Shown: positions 12,300-25,900 of the stretch, one piece after another
Position numbering within the stretch: the stretch's first letter is position 1
Layout: each line of letters starts with the position of its first letter
Assembly (NCBI GenBank): GCA_003586115.2
Contig: QVOM02000116.1
Location: 32,589,062-32,653,061 of the forward strand
Direction: 5' to 3'
From: Salvator merianae
Lineage: Eukaryota; Chordata; Lepidosauria; Squamata; Teiidae
DNA length: 64,000 nucleotides
Notes under the pieces: model-generated
Database searches by the model: none
Told to the model about the DNA's origin: nothing
Seen by the model: the letters and a program-made list of their open reading frames with translations, nothing else
Translations under genes and position numbers: made by a program

Positions 12300-12845
12300 C
12301 ACAGAGGAGATGCCACTCTGTGGTGCCTCCTTGCTCCTAAAATATTTAGGAAGGATACTTCAGGCTTCTCTTCTGCACTGCTGGAGGCCCCACCCCTTCC
12401 TAGTATGCTCCATCCACACAGGACAGAGTGTAGACCAGACAAAATTGAACTAGGCAGCTCGAAATGGCCACCTAGTCTGGTATAGGGGTAAACCTCTACT
12501 GGCATGCTAGTAGTGGTAAAGCAGCCCACAGAGGTATACAGACAGCACATGCCTCCATGGTCCAATTTATCATAGAGAACCCATATCAGGAGCGCAACAA
12601 GACACACTGCCAACATGGGTTCCTGGGGGCTCCAAGGCCAGGAACTTTTGTTCCTGGCCATGCTAAGAAGCTGCTGTGAACTTTGGAGCCAATGTAAGTG
12701 CTGGGACAGAACAGTCATCGCAATTCAGGCAGCCTTGTTCCGGTCCAGGAACGGATCCATCTGCACCTGGGATGGATCAATTGTTCCAGTACAGAGAGCC
12801 CCGTCCTGTACCAGAACAAATCAGGTAAGTGCGGAAACAGCCTTT
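12300..12845. mobile_element. TTTCTGCAC-family element (approximate)
   Basis: Contains CTCCATCCACACAGGACAGAGTG-like and GTAGACCAGAC motifs shared with 42022-42415, and ends GGTAAGTGCGGAAACAGCC. The left border is unclear because it abuts a CR1-like tail. Confidence 0.45.
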
Positions 12846-15008
12846 TTGAAGTTGCCTGTTTGAAGTTTACCCAGGACCTTTTAGAAAAGGACCGCCTATA
12901 CCCTCTTTGACATGGGAATTACCTTTGCTTTTCACCAAACCTTCACCATGCTGCATGCCAGTGGAACATGTTGCTACTCTCTTGAATGCACCCACATCGA
13001 CGTGACACTTGTGTGCAGATCCACTGAAGAATGGTTGTTGCTCTTACTGCTTATTAAATGAACAACCTGGTGACTAGCATGATGATGGTTTTCATTCTTA
13101 TCAGGGAGGCAGGCTGTGTCTGAACTTCTTGCACACAGAGACACTCTTTTGTCTGCCACTGTCAAGATCAGTAGAGTTGGGGTGTGACATTAACTTGAGA
13201 GTTGCATCAGCTTTGTACGGGGGATAGCTACCTAAGAACAAATGACTATTGAATGCAACATTTAGATTGTCAAGGTTCTGCTTTGAAAACACTAGATGGC
13301 ATGGTAACTGTTTCAAATAAGAGGCAAGCAGATGAACTTTAAGCCTCTTTCATTTAGATAGATGGAAGGAGTCACTAATAACAGTTAGGGAAAATAGGAA
13401 TCAATCCTTTTTTGGTCCATTTCATGTATGTCAGTCATTAATTTATACCTAAGTTTTACATAAATTTACATTTTTTAAAAAGTGTATCAACATTCATATT
13501 TTAATAGAAATTTAAAATTCATATTAACTGTATTTCTCAATGTATCTGCTTTTAAAGTGTATCTTTCTAGAGGCCTTTTATCTTAGAATATGCATTTAAA
13601 ATGAATTTTATGGCTTTTGAAGTCAACAACTGTCTTGCTCAATCTTACTCACAGCTATGTTCTAATTCCCTCAATAGTACAAGTGGAAACTAATCAGGTA
13701 TCAGGATGTCAAAATATTGAATTCTGTAAGCATTCTGTTTCACAGTGAAATTTCATAAGCAAGATAAACCAAAATCTTGGTTGTACAAATTCCTAACACG
13801 TTTCCCCTTTTCGGTTGTGGTAATAATACCAGCCATATACTAGAAGGAAACGAAGAGAGATGGTCAGCTAGTAAGGTTTAGGAAGCAGACAAATTGAAGA
13901 CTACAGACAAAGTGGATGAGCAGGATCACAGCTTATTAGGACGTCCTTGGAAGAACGATGGGGTCTTACTAAAGGCAGGTCAAGATGGACAGATTATGTC
14001 TGACTCTATGGCTTGTAACTTAGCAGCCATAAATCATTAAAAATATGTGGGTGTCATCGCACAGAAAAATGTTTGGGCATCCTTTTATTAAGAAGCGCCC
14101 CATCTGCAGACACACTAAAAATAAGAATGTTACATAATATAAAAAGTAAGTCTCCTACCTCCTACTGTTGCTTTCCATGCCTCACTTCATTGCCTTCTGC
14201 CTTTGCTTTTCATTGGCTGCGACTGACCTGATTTTCCATGAACCTGATTGGTTGGTGGATGTAGCAGGTTGGATTGGCTCAGGAGCCTCATAGCCTCCCA
14301 TCTCATCCAACCCAAACTCCCCAAGTCACCCTAAGAGTGATTAGTTTGTATCTGCAAAAGGGACACACAAACAGAGACCTTGGGACACAGTAGTGTTTTT
14401 TAAAAAATATTTTCCATTTGTTCCTTGAGCCCCAAATTCAAAGGGTTCTGTAGACAACACCGTGGTGGATCTTAGCCTCCAAATGTTTTTCAGTTGTGGG
14501 ATTTCCATCTGTATTATTTAGGAGACAAACTTGTTGGCAATCTCCCCTAAGAGTTGTTTCTCCCATCCTATGGTTAGGGTGTCTCTCTGAGGGATGATTT
14601 AATCCCTCTAGGACAATCAATAGGATGATTGCAGGCAGGCCTCTTTGCCCACTGAGCCTCAAGGGCACTCAGAGAGTGACCTTTATAGGGATTGTAGATG
14701 CAGCTTTGAAATCTGTTGGCTAAACATATACATAAGAAATATTTAGGGGACCATTCATACTCCATCACTAATCTTTGGGAACTTTCTTTTAACATACATT
14801 TGAATATGGCACCAATGTTCAGATTTTAATACTGTACTTTTAAGCCTGTTTATTCAGTCCCAAAGGCCTGTCTTCCCCAATATTACATTTAGATTAAAAC
14901 ACTAGTTGCAGGAGCAAACTTAGATCCAGAGATGATTAAATTAAAAATACCATTGTTTCGGGGAGAAACAGATGTGCACTAGAGCAAAACATCCACTTCT
15001 TTAATTTT

Positions 15009-15338
15009 GACCCTTTCTGCACGATACCTTAATAGGATTAGTTAGTTCAGATCTAGGTAGCCATGCCTCCCACTGGAATGTGCTGATTGCTTTACATGGA
15101 ACGTGATCCTGGTCAGGGAAGCCCTGATTTCGGATCATTTTTGTTCCTAGTCCTTGAAGGTCTCTGTATCTAGCCTCAAAGTGCACTTGGGCTTTGAGGT
15201 CGCAGCATGGGGTGATCAGTATTAGTCCCATTGTGCACATGGTACTGATTCTGACCACGATCCATGGTCGGGATTGCTGGGCAGGGCTATTCTGGACCTA
15301 CTGATCCTGACATACCTCAGATAAGTGCAGAAAAGGTC
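15009..15338. mobile_element. TTTCTGCAC-family element
   Basis: Ends GACCCTTTCTGCACGATA and, inverted, GACCTTTTCTGCACTTATC. T-rich flanks. Non-coding. Confidence 0.6.
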
Positions 15339-16278
15339 TTTGTTTTTTCTGTTTTATAATCACTTCAGGTCATAGGCTTCTGGTGAAGAAGCTGTACTTT
15401 GAAACTGTACCTAAGTGGGCTTAAAAAGGGTCAGATGACTTTTCTATTTCAAAAAGAATTACATCATGTGTTAATCTAGGCAGACAATTCCATTTGCTAT
15501 TGGCATTAATATTGAATATATCTAGGCTTCCCTCTGACATTGGCAGATTGCTGCCGGCTTTGCTATTAACATTAAATGGTCCCAAATCTTCCCTCTTTCA
15601 TCTTATAAATATTGCTGCTTCCATCCCATCTTACTGCGCAGCTTGCTTCTGGCATGCCAAAAAATGAATTGCAGTTTGCAGCATGATAATAATTTAAAGT
15701 GGCAGAGAGGTTTTAATTAATGGCTTGCAATAAAATGGATTCTTCAAGTATTCTTAGATCCACTCAGCTAAGTTATCATTTTGCTTTTGTGTGTTACTAC
15801 TTTGTTTATTTATATGTATTTCTAGCCTGCCCTATATCCTAAGAGTGGATTACAATAATATAAAGCAACATTTGATTGATTTTCCTAATCAGCATGAAAA
15901 TTAGAGAACTAACTTTTATCATTATGAGAAATACATTTGTGAGAATTACAATATCCTATAGATACGCACAGACATTTTTCACTAAAAGCAAATTCTGACA
16001 TCCAGCTTTGACAAAAAGTTCAATACTATGCGTGTATTTTCAGAGGTAACTTCCATTTACCTCCATGGGACTTGCAGGTATGAGCAATAATAGGCAATTC
16101 ATGGCATGGGTCGCATAAAGTATTTGCAGCTACAGACAGTACTAGCGGCAAGGAGACGATGTACACCATGCTTTGCTTTCACTTGCCCAAAGTGCTCCGG
16201 CAACCCATTCAGAAGGTGAAAATGGGTTATGCAACCACATCTATCGGCGCTGACTATGATTTGGCAGGTAATATAATT

Positions 16279-16498
16279 CCATGTCACACTTAAGTTTTAA
16301 TCCAGCTTTGGTCTATTTTCAGACTGAAAGGACACATCAGTGAAGTAATAAAATGTTTTTTTTCGTTATTATCTAACTCAGAAAATCCACCTTTGGGGTA
16401 GATAATATGGAAATAAAATGATTAGTCACTCTGCTGATGTGTTCTTTCAATCCAAAAGTGAACTGAAGCTGGATTAAAACATGGGTGTCACTGGGTCC
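16279..16498. mobile_element. Palindromic MITE, TTTTAATCCAGCTTCAGTCC family, copy 2
   Basis: About 220 bp, self-complementary around a central TTATCTAACTCAGAAAATCC motif. The right end inverted is GGACCCAGTGACACCCATG. Adjacent to AT-rich unique DNA. Confidence 0.75.
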
Positions 16499-17362
16499 TT
16501 GGTATGAAACTGGTCCTTTGCCACCTCTAAGCTGCTATTGAGCCACATTTTTTATCATGTGCGGTGGCAGTCTGAGATTCAGAGTAACATTTATGCCTTC
16601 ATTAAACTTTCCCCTCGTCTTCTTTGGATGCGGTGATTCAGGTCTCAGTTACATGACAGTAAATTAAGTTCGCACCGTTAAAATCCATTTCTCAGTACAA
16701 ACTGATGCCAGCTTTACAAGCTGTCTCTGAAATTAAGAATATGTAAGGTGATCCCCTTACATAGATGAGTACAGTAGCAATGAAGGGAATGAAGTCAAGT
16801 TGAATCCTAGGCCACCAGATAATTTTCCTCTGGCGGGACTTGGCAGGAGACAGAAACAGAGCATGAAGATGCAGCTGACCAGTGGCACTGTTTATGGACT
16901 ACACCTACAGGGTAGGTGTACACCTACAATTTGCAGGCTCTAGCTATGTGGGATGAAGGAGCACCGGCTCTCTCAGTGGTGTGCTTGCCTCCGTCCTACA
17001 TTTTCAGGTTTCATTTCAGCAGACGTCTGGTTCTGTTGTATAATGAAAAATAAGAGAGATGTTCTAAGGGGGACTAAATTCCAGCACTGACTCTTTAGTA
17101 AAGTACCATGAATGGAACACCTCTCATGTTGAATGCCAAGTGCTGTATAAGGATAATAGTGATGGCCCTTCAGTCATAGTTCTGAACTCCCCAACCTGAT
17201 TGAGGACTGAACTGAGTGTGCCACATTCTGTGCCTCCTGCCTCCTCGGTTAACTTTTCACCCTCTGGTGCAGGGGAAGGTCCGATTTTGACAGACAAAAT
17301 CAGCAGGATGCCTTTCCCCGCATTGTTTCATGGAAGCTACATGTCTTTGCTAACCTCTGATA

Positions 17363-18559
17363 GGCCACATTCCGACATGGCATTTAATCAGTTTACAGGC
17401 TGTCTTCAGTTTCCGCTGGCCCGACATGATCTTGCAGTTCCGTAGTTTTTTTGGACTAAATTGGCAAAACCCGGACTACTTTGTATTCGGATTTAATGAG
17501 TTCTTAAGCTGTTCCAGATCGCTAACCCGCTTTACTTTGTGATGTGAGAACGGGGAAGGAGACTATTTGGGAGGGACCATACTTTTTGGGGGTGTGCAGA
17601 GGGAGGACTTCGCATATTGTGCCGTCCAATGACAGACTGTGTGGGTGGGCAGGAAGTGCAGTAGTTTCTTCTGCCTCCATTATCCCCACTTCCGTGCTGC
17701 CAGGAGAAAAGAAAACCATCCTCCTTTTTACTTCACTAAGCTACGGTACTTTCTCTTTCTTTATCCCCCATTCGATACTGCCAGGAAGTAATTAAAGGTT
17801 TCCTCCACTTCCATCTGCTGATTAAACCAAAAAAGAAACTGTGCCTGTTTGGGGTTGCAGTCCTCTTGCCCCAACAAAGAATCCACTCAAGATCAGTTTT
17901 GCCGTCAGCTACGCAAAGCTACACAGTGAGGACACATGCCGCTGCGGATGTCTTGGGGGGAGATGAGGCAGAGTCCATTTGCTGGCATGAACTGCACTGT
18001 CACGATAATAGAGCCCCCCCCCCATGTTCTCTCCCCATGTTTCCCCTTCTTCATGAACCTCTCCCTGCTTTTGCGCTACTTTTAAATTGTGCAATTGTGC
18101 AAAAGTGCACTTGCAAGGGAGCAGAAATTGCCATCTGCCCTTTAAGAAGCTTAATTGTGTGGTACTCATGGTTTTAAAGTTCTGCTTGTGTCGATAGAGG
18201 CTGTAGGGGGGAGAAGGAGCAAATGGCAAATGACTAGTAATGCTGCCAAGTGAATCCATGTTCTGAAGCAGCAGCGGGGACATACAGAGAGCGGAGCTTG
18301 ACTTTCCCGCCCCTGTGACGTCAAGTTTTGAACATTGGGACTGCAGCCAATCACTGACTGCACAGGGAGGAGAATTTGACGAGGGGTGGAGGCAGAAAAG
18401 GTACGGTTTCTCCATGCCAAGCATAGGAAACACCACTGTGAGAACGAGCAAGTACGAATTGAGTCTGTATTAAAATGTAACTATGGGAACGATCAGAAGA
18501 CGAATTCAGTCCTTGTACTCTTCCGATATGGATTAAATGTATGATGTCGGACCGCAGCC
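17363..18559 (-). mobile_element. Promoter-bearing TIR element, copy A
   Basis: About 1.2 kb with imperfect terminal inverted repeats (GGCTGCGGTCCGACATC at one end, GGCCACATTCCGACATGGC at the other). It is homologous over both outer parts to 48604-49750 in opposite orientation. On the minus strand it carries an inverted CCAAT box (CCAAT at 18347-18351 on the plus strand), a CRE TGACGTCA (18316-18323) and a GC box (18306-18313). No transposase frame is visible, so it looks non-autonomous. The flanks (GATA/AAAA) give no clear target duplication. Family not identified. Confidence 0.75.
18316..18323 (-). promoter_or_regulatory. CRE TGACGTCA in element copy A
   Basis: Perfect palindromic CREB/ATF site, two bases from a GC box and about 23 bp from a CCAAT box. 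Order and spacing are preserved in copy B. Confidence 0.55.
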
Positions 18560-18697
18560 AAAATCCCATTCTTGACTTCCATCCAAAATGGAGTTTTGTG
18601 TTGGCTCAAATGTTTAATGCCAGTCTGTATGTTGCTACAGGAGGGAACCTTTGGCTCATATGATGTCTTCTTTCCTTTCCAATCTATGGCCTACCTA

Positions 18698-19049
18698 GGC
18701 CCCTGATCAGACAGGCCAGTGAAAGTGGTGGTGACCTGCTGCTAAAGGGATGGGACTTTATCGCGGTTGCATTGCTGGAGTATACTGTATTGCATTGTAC
18801 AGCCATGTAGCATGTTTTGTGGCCACAAACAGGGCTGATTGCGCCAATGCTAGGCTGGGGAAAGGCATACAACCAAATGGCATGGGAGAGACAGGATACT
18901 GCCAAAATGCTTGGAAAGTGTGCAATCCCACACTCTCCCCTCCCATTCTTTTCTGCATCTCTGTGATGGAGGGTAGATGGCCTACAGATATCATCAGGTG
19001 GCACAGGTGCACATGCTTGCTGCTTTAATAAGACCATCTGATCACAGCC
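18698..19049. mobile_element. TIR element, TGATCAGAC family
   Basis: Ends GGCCCCTGATCAGACAGGCC and, inverted, GGCTGTGATCAGATGGTC. 352 bp, non-coding. Begins 140 bp after element copy A. Family unresolved. Confidence 0.5.
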
Positions 19050-19086
19050 TTGAGTTTGCAAATGCAAACCTCTAGTCTGACAAAAT

Positions 19087-19142
19087 AATATTATGCATTA
19101 CACAAACCATAATTTTATTATGCATTGCACAAACCATAATTG
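19087..19142. repeat. Two-copy tandem repeat, about 28 bp
   Basis: TTATGCATTACACAAACCAT and TTATGCATTGCACAAACCAT in tandem, one mismatch over the unit core. Confidence 0.85.
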
Positions 19143-22100
19143 CTTTATTTTTCAGGCATTGTATCTGGTTTCCTGCTTGTGAGGCATATCATGATACACA
19201 TATAATCCTGCCCTAATAACACCACTTTTGTTCCTATTACTCCACTATCTCTCAGACTCCTCTAATTACATTTTTTTCTGCTGTCACTTCAATGTGAGCC
19301 AAATGTATACTAATACTGCTGTATCTGCTGGATGCTCCGGATAATGCTTTGCATTGCTGCTTGATTAGTTCAGAAATCTGCCATGGAATTAGTGAGGGGT
19401 GAGGAGTAGGTGGACTGATTATGGTGCTAGAAGATCTTGGGAAGATCAGTGGCATTTCCAGCAAGGGAAATTTCCCTCCGAAGACACTAAGGACAATGCT
19501 GGCTGAATATCATTCTAATAAGCAAAAGTCTGGAGAAAAGTGAGGGCCTGGTGCTATCTGTGTGTGATACAGTGTTGCGCACATTTGGGTATTTTGACAG
19601 TGCAAAATATCCAAGAGTGCATAATCATCACCACTGCACACGAGCGCTGTCTTTTTCACCCTTCACACATGTGCAATAGCCACAATGAAGATAGCAGCTC
19701 TGTCCACAAGGTAAGTAATAGCACTATTTTGGGAAAATTCGCAACCCAATTCAGGTTTTCCCAAAATAGGTTACTGCATGATTTAGCAGGGATATAACAG
19801 GACCATGGTGGGGTAGCCACAGGTATGTGTGGCAATTCCACCATAGCTGAAATATAATATATCCCCCATCTGGATGGGGCCTTTGTCAAAGGAAGAGCAT
19901 TTTTAGGATCAAAAACATAATTTTCTTGAGGAGCAAGAAGAGACTTACAGATTATATGTCAACATTGCCACTATCTAAGCAGGCTAAACATAAAAAAAAA
20001 TAGCACTATTTGCAGTAGAAAATATGCCCTCTAAGCAGTCACTGCATTCTGCATAAATCCCATAATTGGGTGCCTGCCATTTTAAACAGCTTTATTGTGA
20101 ATAAATCTTGTGGTTTTAATAGTTTGGGAAGAAATAAGGGAGCCTGAGATGCATTCATATAGCACTAGCTTGGCATTATGTCTGCACTAGTCTGATAAGT
20201 GTAAATATGGTGGGATAACTGACAAGCAGATCCCATTTTTTAATTGAATGACCTGGATTTAGGTGGTTGTTGGTTTGCATCAATTCTAAGATGCCTCCCA
20301 TCATCCAGTGTATCTGCCAACATAACTTTCTGCCTATAGGCTTGCATTTTGCATAAATGTGTGTCTTTCTCCCTTAAACCTTTTGCTGTACTGTTAAACC
20401 AGGGATTTCATTACCACAGCTGTCTAGAATGATTTCTAAAAGTCTTTGAACCCATTAATGTCCCTGGCACTGCTCTCTCTTAGGTCATGTTTAAAGGATG
20501 TTAGATTGCTAAATAAATATTCATTATCCCTGCTTTTGCTTATGTGATCAGACTTTAAACGTTTCATTTTGCTTTTCCAATTTCTTGCTATGTACTCCTG
20601 CTTTGCAAACTGCTATTAAACTTTTCTTCCATTCATTCATTACAGTTCAACTGTAGATTATTATCTTCAGTCCAAATTATTTCCCTATGTGCAGTACTAA
20701 GAAGGGGTAAAATTATAAAGCAGTTATTGCTCTAGCCAGCAGCTGGATATACACAATTGCAACAGCGATGAAAACCTCACAGGCAGACCTAAGAAAGACT
20801 GGGGAAGATTTAGTCTGGAGAAGTTAATCCACATGGTCATTGAGAGCTAGTGTGTGTATAACTAGAGGGCATTAAGTTAGCAAGCAAACTCCTAAAAATG
20901 AAAATAAATTTAACCACGCGTCATGGGAAACTTATAGCAAACGATAGTGAATGAAGGGTTTACAGAGCATATAAATTAGATGTATAACACTATAAGAGAA
21001 CTTTATTGTGCCTCTTAAAATAAGACAAGTAACACAGAACTTTAGAGTACTGTACTCCCAAATACAACTCAATCTAATTCCAACTAGTGACAAAACTATG
21101 TAGTAGCACTCTCCATACACTATTGCATGTGCTGTAAAATTAAACTATTGCATGGGCCTGAAAAATTAAACCACAACAGTGGTTTCATCTTCTGCTCAAA
21201 CCACTGCTGAAGCAGGGAGATCCAATGCAGTGACAATCCTCTTTTAGCAAACCATGTGGCTGCAAGAAAAGCATTCACACTGAATAATCAGAAGTATGAG
21301 TAAGAGAGCTCTGTCAAACTGCACTGAATCTCATACATGAATAATAATTTCTTTGCTCAAATATATACTTATCCACCCAGGTGCGATAGGATGTGGAAGT
21401 AGTCTGCTCTTGGGCCAGAGTGCTTGTTTCAGCGCAGGAGGGGACATCTGCTCGGCGTGTGTGTCCCAGCCTGTGCAAACTTCAAATTCAGGGCATGAAC
21501 ATTCCTCAGTGTTACAGTTTCCAACTGGACCCGTTATATGAAGCACCAGAAATGCGCCTGGAAGTCATTTATTTTTGGCACTTTGCCTAATGGCATCGGG
21601 CAGCAGGACTGGAAGTATGTTGCTCCTGTGTCTTTCTGCCCTTGACATGGCAGCCTCAGGCCTCAAATAAGTCCACATTCCCTTTTGTCGAGTAGTTTTT
21701 CCCACTCTGTAGAAGGAGCACTCCTTGGGAGTAGATTCCAGCCACAGGAGTAGGCTAGGCACCAAATTGGTGTGGCAATGTCCCACCACTACAACTCTGT
21801 GCACGGTGGTGTGCAGTCACAGAAGTCCTGACTTTCTTTTGGTACAACCTAATGTGGCCTTGGAGGTTTTGCCAAAGTAACATGTTGACAATCTCACATT
21901 CTTGTCCTAATGGCATACGACCATTAACGCAAAATAAAGTTTATGTTTAATGGGAAATCATTCATCATTTAGATGAAACATCTTGCCATTTTTAACACAT
22001 GCACGCACACGTACATACGTACACACACAGAGGGAAACACCTCTTTTTTGCTCATCCAAAACACAGAAATGGGATGCTCCTAGTGTGTTCCTGAGTCCCA

Positions 22101-22534
22101 GCAAGCACACTTATCATCTGCATTGGGCCTGCGGCCTTCCCTTATGGTGTGACATCCGCCCTCAGAAAACTCCTATGTGTAAACTACGTCATGGGACCAT
22201 GACGAGGGGCTCCAAGGGTGGATTTCATCCTGATTCACTCCCACCACTGCTGTGTAAAGTGCAGGGGTGATTTCAGTCCAGTGTGATTTAGCACCAGACA
22301 GAAAATGAGATCATTTCCTGTCTGATATTCAATTCTACATGGCAGAAGCTTTGGACCTTGGGAAGTACTGGCTGTGTAAACAGTGCACTTCCTGCCTCCG
22401 GGGCATGGGATGCTGTGCTCCTATCCTCAGACAGCTTTTTCCATAGCCAGAGGGAAGATACTCTCTTGATCTTTTTGCATATCATGTGCAATATAGCACA
22501 TCAACTGGTAGCTTTAGAAATTCAATATTTTTTT

Positions 22535-22600
22535 AATAGCAATTTATTTATTTGCATTTTTATCCCACTTTATACCCAAAGGTTGGGGGGTGGGGGCTAT
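22535..22600 (-). mobile_element. LINE/SINE 3' tail
   Basis: TTTATTTGCATTTTTATCCC and ACTTTATACCCAAAGGTTGG: the minus-strand form of a tail also seen at 27560-27650 and 60585-60680. Confidence 0.5.
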
Positions 22601-23009
22601 AACTATGAAAACAAAATAGAAAATGAACACACTAAAAACGAGTGCTTAAATGTTTGCAACACTGAATCAGCTTACTGAAACCAAAAGAGTTTTGTAGAAT
22701 TTTTTTTAGCGAGAATCCAGAAAAAAGGGTTTTTCACATGGAAAAGCTCTTAACATTCTTGGCCAGTCTTGTGACATTTAGGGAGAGGATATTTATGACT
22801 GTGAGCCTAGAGTCCTTTACAGCAAGAAGTTGAACAAACCTATAATCTGATTATTGCCTGAGTTAAATTCTTTATTGTATTAAAAAGCCTTTGGATAAAT
22901 GTCCTTAAGGTTTACCAAGATATTTGAGCAAAGTAATTGTATTAACCCTTGATATCTGAAACAGGGATGAACTTTTAGAACTAAAAGATGGTTTGTAGAA
23001 ACAAACTAG

Positions 23010-23159
23010 AGATGATTCTGCACTGATTGGTATATCGGACCAGCAAGCATATAGGAGCCTGCCTTCTGCATGCTGGTGTGGTCTGACTGCACCAGTGTGC
23101 GGAAGGGAAGCTCCTAGCACGCTTGCAGGCCCCGTATGCCAGCCAGTGCAGAATTGCCC
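23010..23159. mobile_element. TTTCTGCAC-family element
   Basis: 150 bp, with ends ATGATTCTGCACTGATTGG and, inverted, GGGCAATTCTGCACTGGC. Right flank TAA, left flank TAG (possibly a decayed TAA). Shares CCAGCAAG and GCAGGCTGGTG-like words with 42022-42415. Confidence 0.6.
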
Positions 23160-24109
23160 TAAAGCTTTACACTAGGTGTTACTTGGTAGATTTTTGAAGC
23201 TCTTCATAATCTCAACAAATTAAAAAAAAAAAAACAAATAAAAAAAAATCTCCATGTTCAAAACATGTTCTTCCTCCCTTGCAAAAATTAAACATGCCCA
23301 CTCTTCCTCTCTTCTCACTGAATGTCTTTCTTCACTTCTTAGAAGTGACGAGCAAGAAGCAATCTTTTATGTGCCGTTGTTTTGTGATCAATGCCCACAA
23401 CAATTTCTCAGAATGTCACATGTGCCCAGGAAGGCTGGTGGGCCCAGATCTATGCCCTCTGCTAGATCCTGTGAATTCTATGTTCAAGATGGGCAAAATT
23501 CCATTGCATTAGATAAGTACCAACAGCAATCGCCAAGAGAAAATTAGGTACTACCCCCAGAAGAGGAGGACCTGGGAAGTAGCATGGAGTGGATGTCGCA
23601 GGGATGTGGGTGCGTGGTCTACACCATGTGCCATCCCTTGGGGAATAATGCAACAGAACACATCTTGCTGCAGCCCAGAAGTGTAGCCAGAGTCACTGCC
23701 ATAGCAGAAATCTGCCAGATTTTCAGTCTCCCACATATTGCAGCTGCATTTCTGCCTGCTGCATGCGTTTACACAGTAGCCAGGAGTCAAACTGGTGAAC
23801 ACCCTCCATCAAGCTCCCAGCATTAACCCTTCGTTCCCACCTATCACCATACAGTCTCTGGACCAAACACCTTGCCTAAAGGGAGTGGAGGGGAAAGGGA
23901 AAGTAGAAGTCTTTGCTGTAAAGATGTTGCCACTGATGGTGAGAACCGCTGCCTGTTGCTTCCAACACCCAACCATCCCTGGAGAACAACTGCCTGGGAG
24001 TTGCTGTTGAGCCTAAGAACCTACACTCAGGACTGCTGGGATGGGGCCAGGCAGGTACTTCAGCAGCAAAGGATATGGGCTTGTGGTTTGCTTTAATTAT
24101 ATTTTAAAT

Positions 24110-24205
24110 TGTTTCTATGGTCTTATTTATGTTTTAAATGTTTTTCTTGTGACCCACATTCTGAGACCTTGGGGCAAAGAGGAGGATATCAATCAATCCA
24201 GCAGT
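24110..24205 (+). mobile_element. LINE/SINE 3' tail (decayed)
   Basis: GTGACCCACATTCTGAGACC, TTGGGGCAAAGAGGAGGATA, then TCAATCAATC. A degenerate plus-strand copy of the tail at 60585-60680. Confidence 0.45.
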
Positions 24206-25139
24206 GAGGGTGGCCCAAGAGAAGTTCAACTGGGGTTACATTTAGGCTGTCCTTGTCACTGTTCCTAGAGTCTTGGGGGCTGAATGAGGGCATGGAAAAG
24301 AAGCATTTGGCTGCCCAGCCCCCCTCCCCTGATGCCCAGTGGGCTCTTATTTTGGGCAGTTTGGATGTAGCCCAGACAAGGCTTTTTGGTTCCTGCATTC
24401 CAAGCTGAGAACATCACACCAGCTGAGGCTTAATCTGCATTGCCTATTTTTAGCAATACACATCATTAAATTTGAGATGCACTTTTGAGGATTACATAGT
24501 GAGATCATAGGTGCCTGGAGGAAGAATTTCTTTGGTGAATTTATTAGCAATGCTGATCCAAATGGACCTGATTTATATACACACACAACACAGTAGATGT
24601 GGTTACCACTAACTTGCTACGTACATCATGTATGTACAGTGCAGCCCAGCAGGTCTGTTTATCTAAAGTGGCTTTCATTTTGGGTGCTACAGTTTCAAGC
24701 CAGCAGTCACAAACCATGCTGCAAATTTAGGCAGCAGTTTCCTGCTAAATAAATCACAACCCACCACTCATACAGTACATATACACACATTCTTAGGGAT
24801 TATTCTGGCTTCAGCAGTACCTGCAAGATTTGAGTTATTAGAAAAATAAGGATTTTGTTTATCTTAATTTCCTGACAGCTGTTAACAGCTTGCAATTTTT
24901 GCTCTACGAATCAGGGAAAAAAGCAAAGCTGTTCCATCACAGAGCTGCAAGAAGAAGATACGACGGCTTAGCAGGGGCATTTCCTTTGCCCTACAGCAGA
25001 CTACCAACACTGGATTCTCTCTTCAACTACCATCCAAGTAGCCATTCTACTACCTGGCTGTAGGAGGTAAGATGGCATTTTAGGGCCTTTCCATCTGCCC
25101 AACAACAGAACTACTCTGCAATTAAGTTTCCCCAGTCCT

Positions 25140-25290
25140 TCCCATTCCACTTTTTCTTGTGTGTCACCTTTTTACACTGTAAGACTGAGGGCAGGGATGT
25201 ACCTAATATTATATGTGCTCGAAGCCACTCTGAGAGTTTATTTAGGCTTAAAGGTGGTGTAAAAAATAAACGTGTTTCGTCAAATTCTTA
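25140..25290 (+). mobile_element. LINE/SINE 3' tail with AATAAA end
   Basis: ACTGTAAGACTGAGGGCAGG and GAAGCCACTCTGAGAGTTTA, then GGTGGTGTAAAAAATAAAC: a common vertebrate repeat end (GCCxCTCTGAGAG, then GGxGGTATAAAAATAAA). Lineage not resolved. Confidence 0.45.
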
Positions 25291-25675
25291 ATTGCCACAA
25301 GGTATTTAACTATTTTCTTGTATGTATGGCTATATCACCATTCAACTTGCTTGGTGCAGTTTAACTAGTCTGCTCCAGCCTGTTCCAGCCCAAGCACAGC
25401 AGCTGCCGTCTGCATAATGGGGTGGAGATGGCATCTGTTCCAGATCAACACTGACACCAATGAGCAGCTATCACAGATGTTCTGGTCCACACCACTGACC
25501 TCCCACCCAAGGCACAACCCAGCTCTGCCAGCAATTGACCCAGGCCCCTGACACCTGTGTGTTGTGTCTGGTGCACAAGGCAGGGCTGAACAGTACAGTC
25601 TCCAAAGGTAGCATGCCTAGCTCTGTGATGGGGTTTTGAAAATGATATTCAAAGCTTGCACAAGCTTTGAAAATA

Positions 25676-25900
25676 GGGCTGTGCAGTTTTCCCTGTTCCC
25701 GACTAGGTGCAGAAGCACCAATGCCCAGACCAGAACAGACACTATTAGTATGCTTATAGACCTCTCCAAACAGCTGTACTGCTAATCCAGACTAGGGACC
25801 TCTTGAGACAGTTCTGGGCCAGAATAGCACTAGTCCTGCGCAGATGAGGCATACTAGGCAGCCACTTGGTAAGGTCTACTAAACAAGTGTGGAAATGCCC
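25676..25900. mobile_element. TTTCTGCAC-family element (probable)
   Basis: Ends GGGCTGTGCAGTTTTCC and, inverted, GGGCATTTCCACACTTG, with an interior mention of the GCATACTAGGCAGCCA word typical of the family. Borders are moderately certain. Confidence 0.45.

Larger units (their letters stand above)
12846..17362. other. Intergenic DNA with two DNA elements
   Basis: Contains the elements at 15009-15338 and 16279-16498. At 15640-15780 the TTTTAATTAATGG and ATAATAATTTAAAG motifs suggest a possible homeodomain-rich conserved element. No exon recognised. Confidence 0.5.

Noticed and set aside
12152..12718. 188-codon minus-strand frame
   Set aside because: It spans a CR1-like tail and a DNA element; no conserved domain.
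17909..18451. 180-codon minus-strand frame in element copy A
   Set aside because: The matching part of copy B is open in a similar frame, but it coincides with promoter-like sequence and no transposase motif is seen; frame continuity breaks at the interior.
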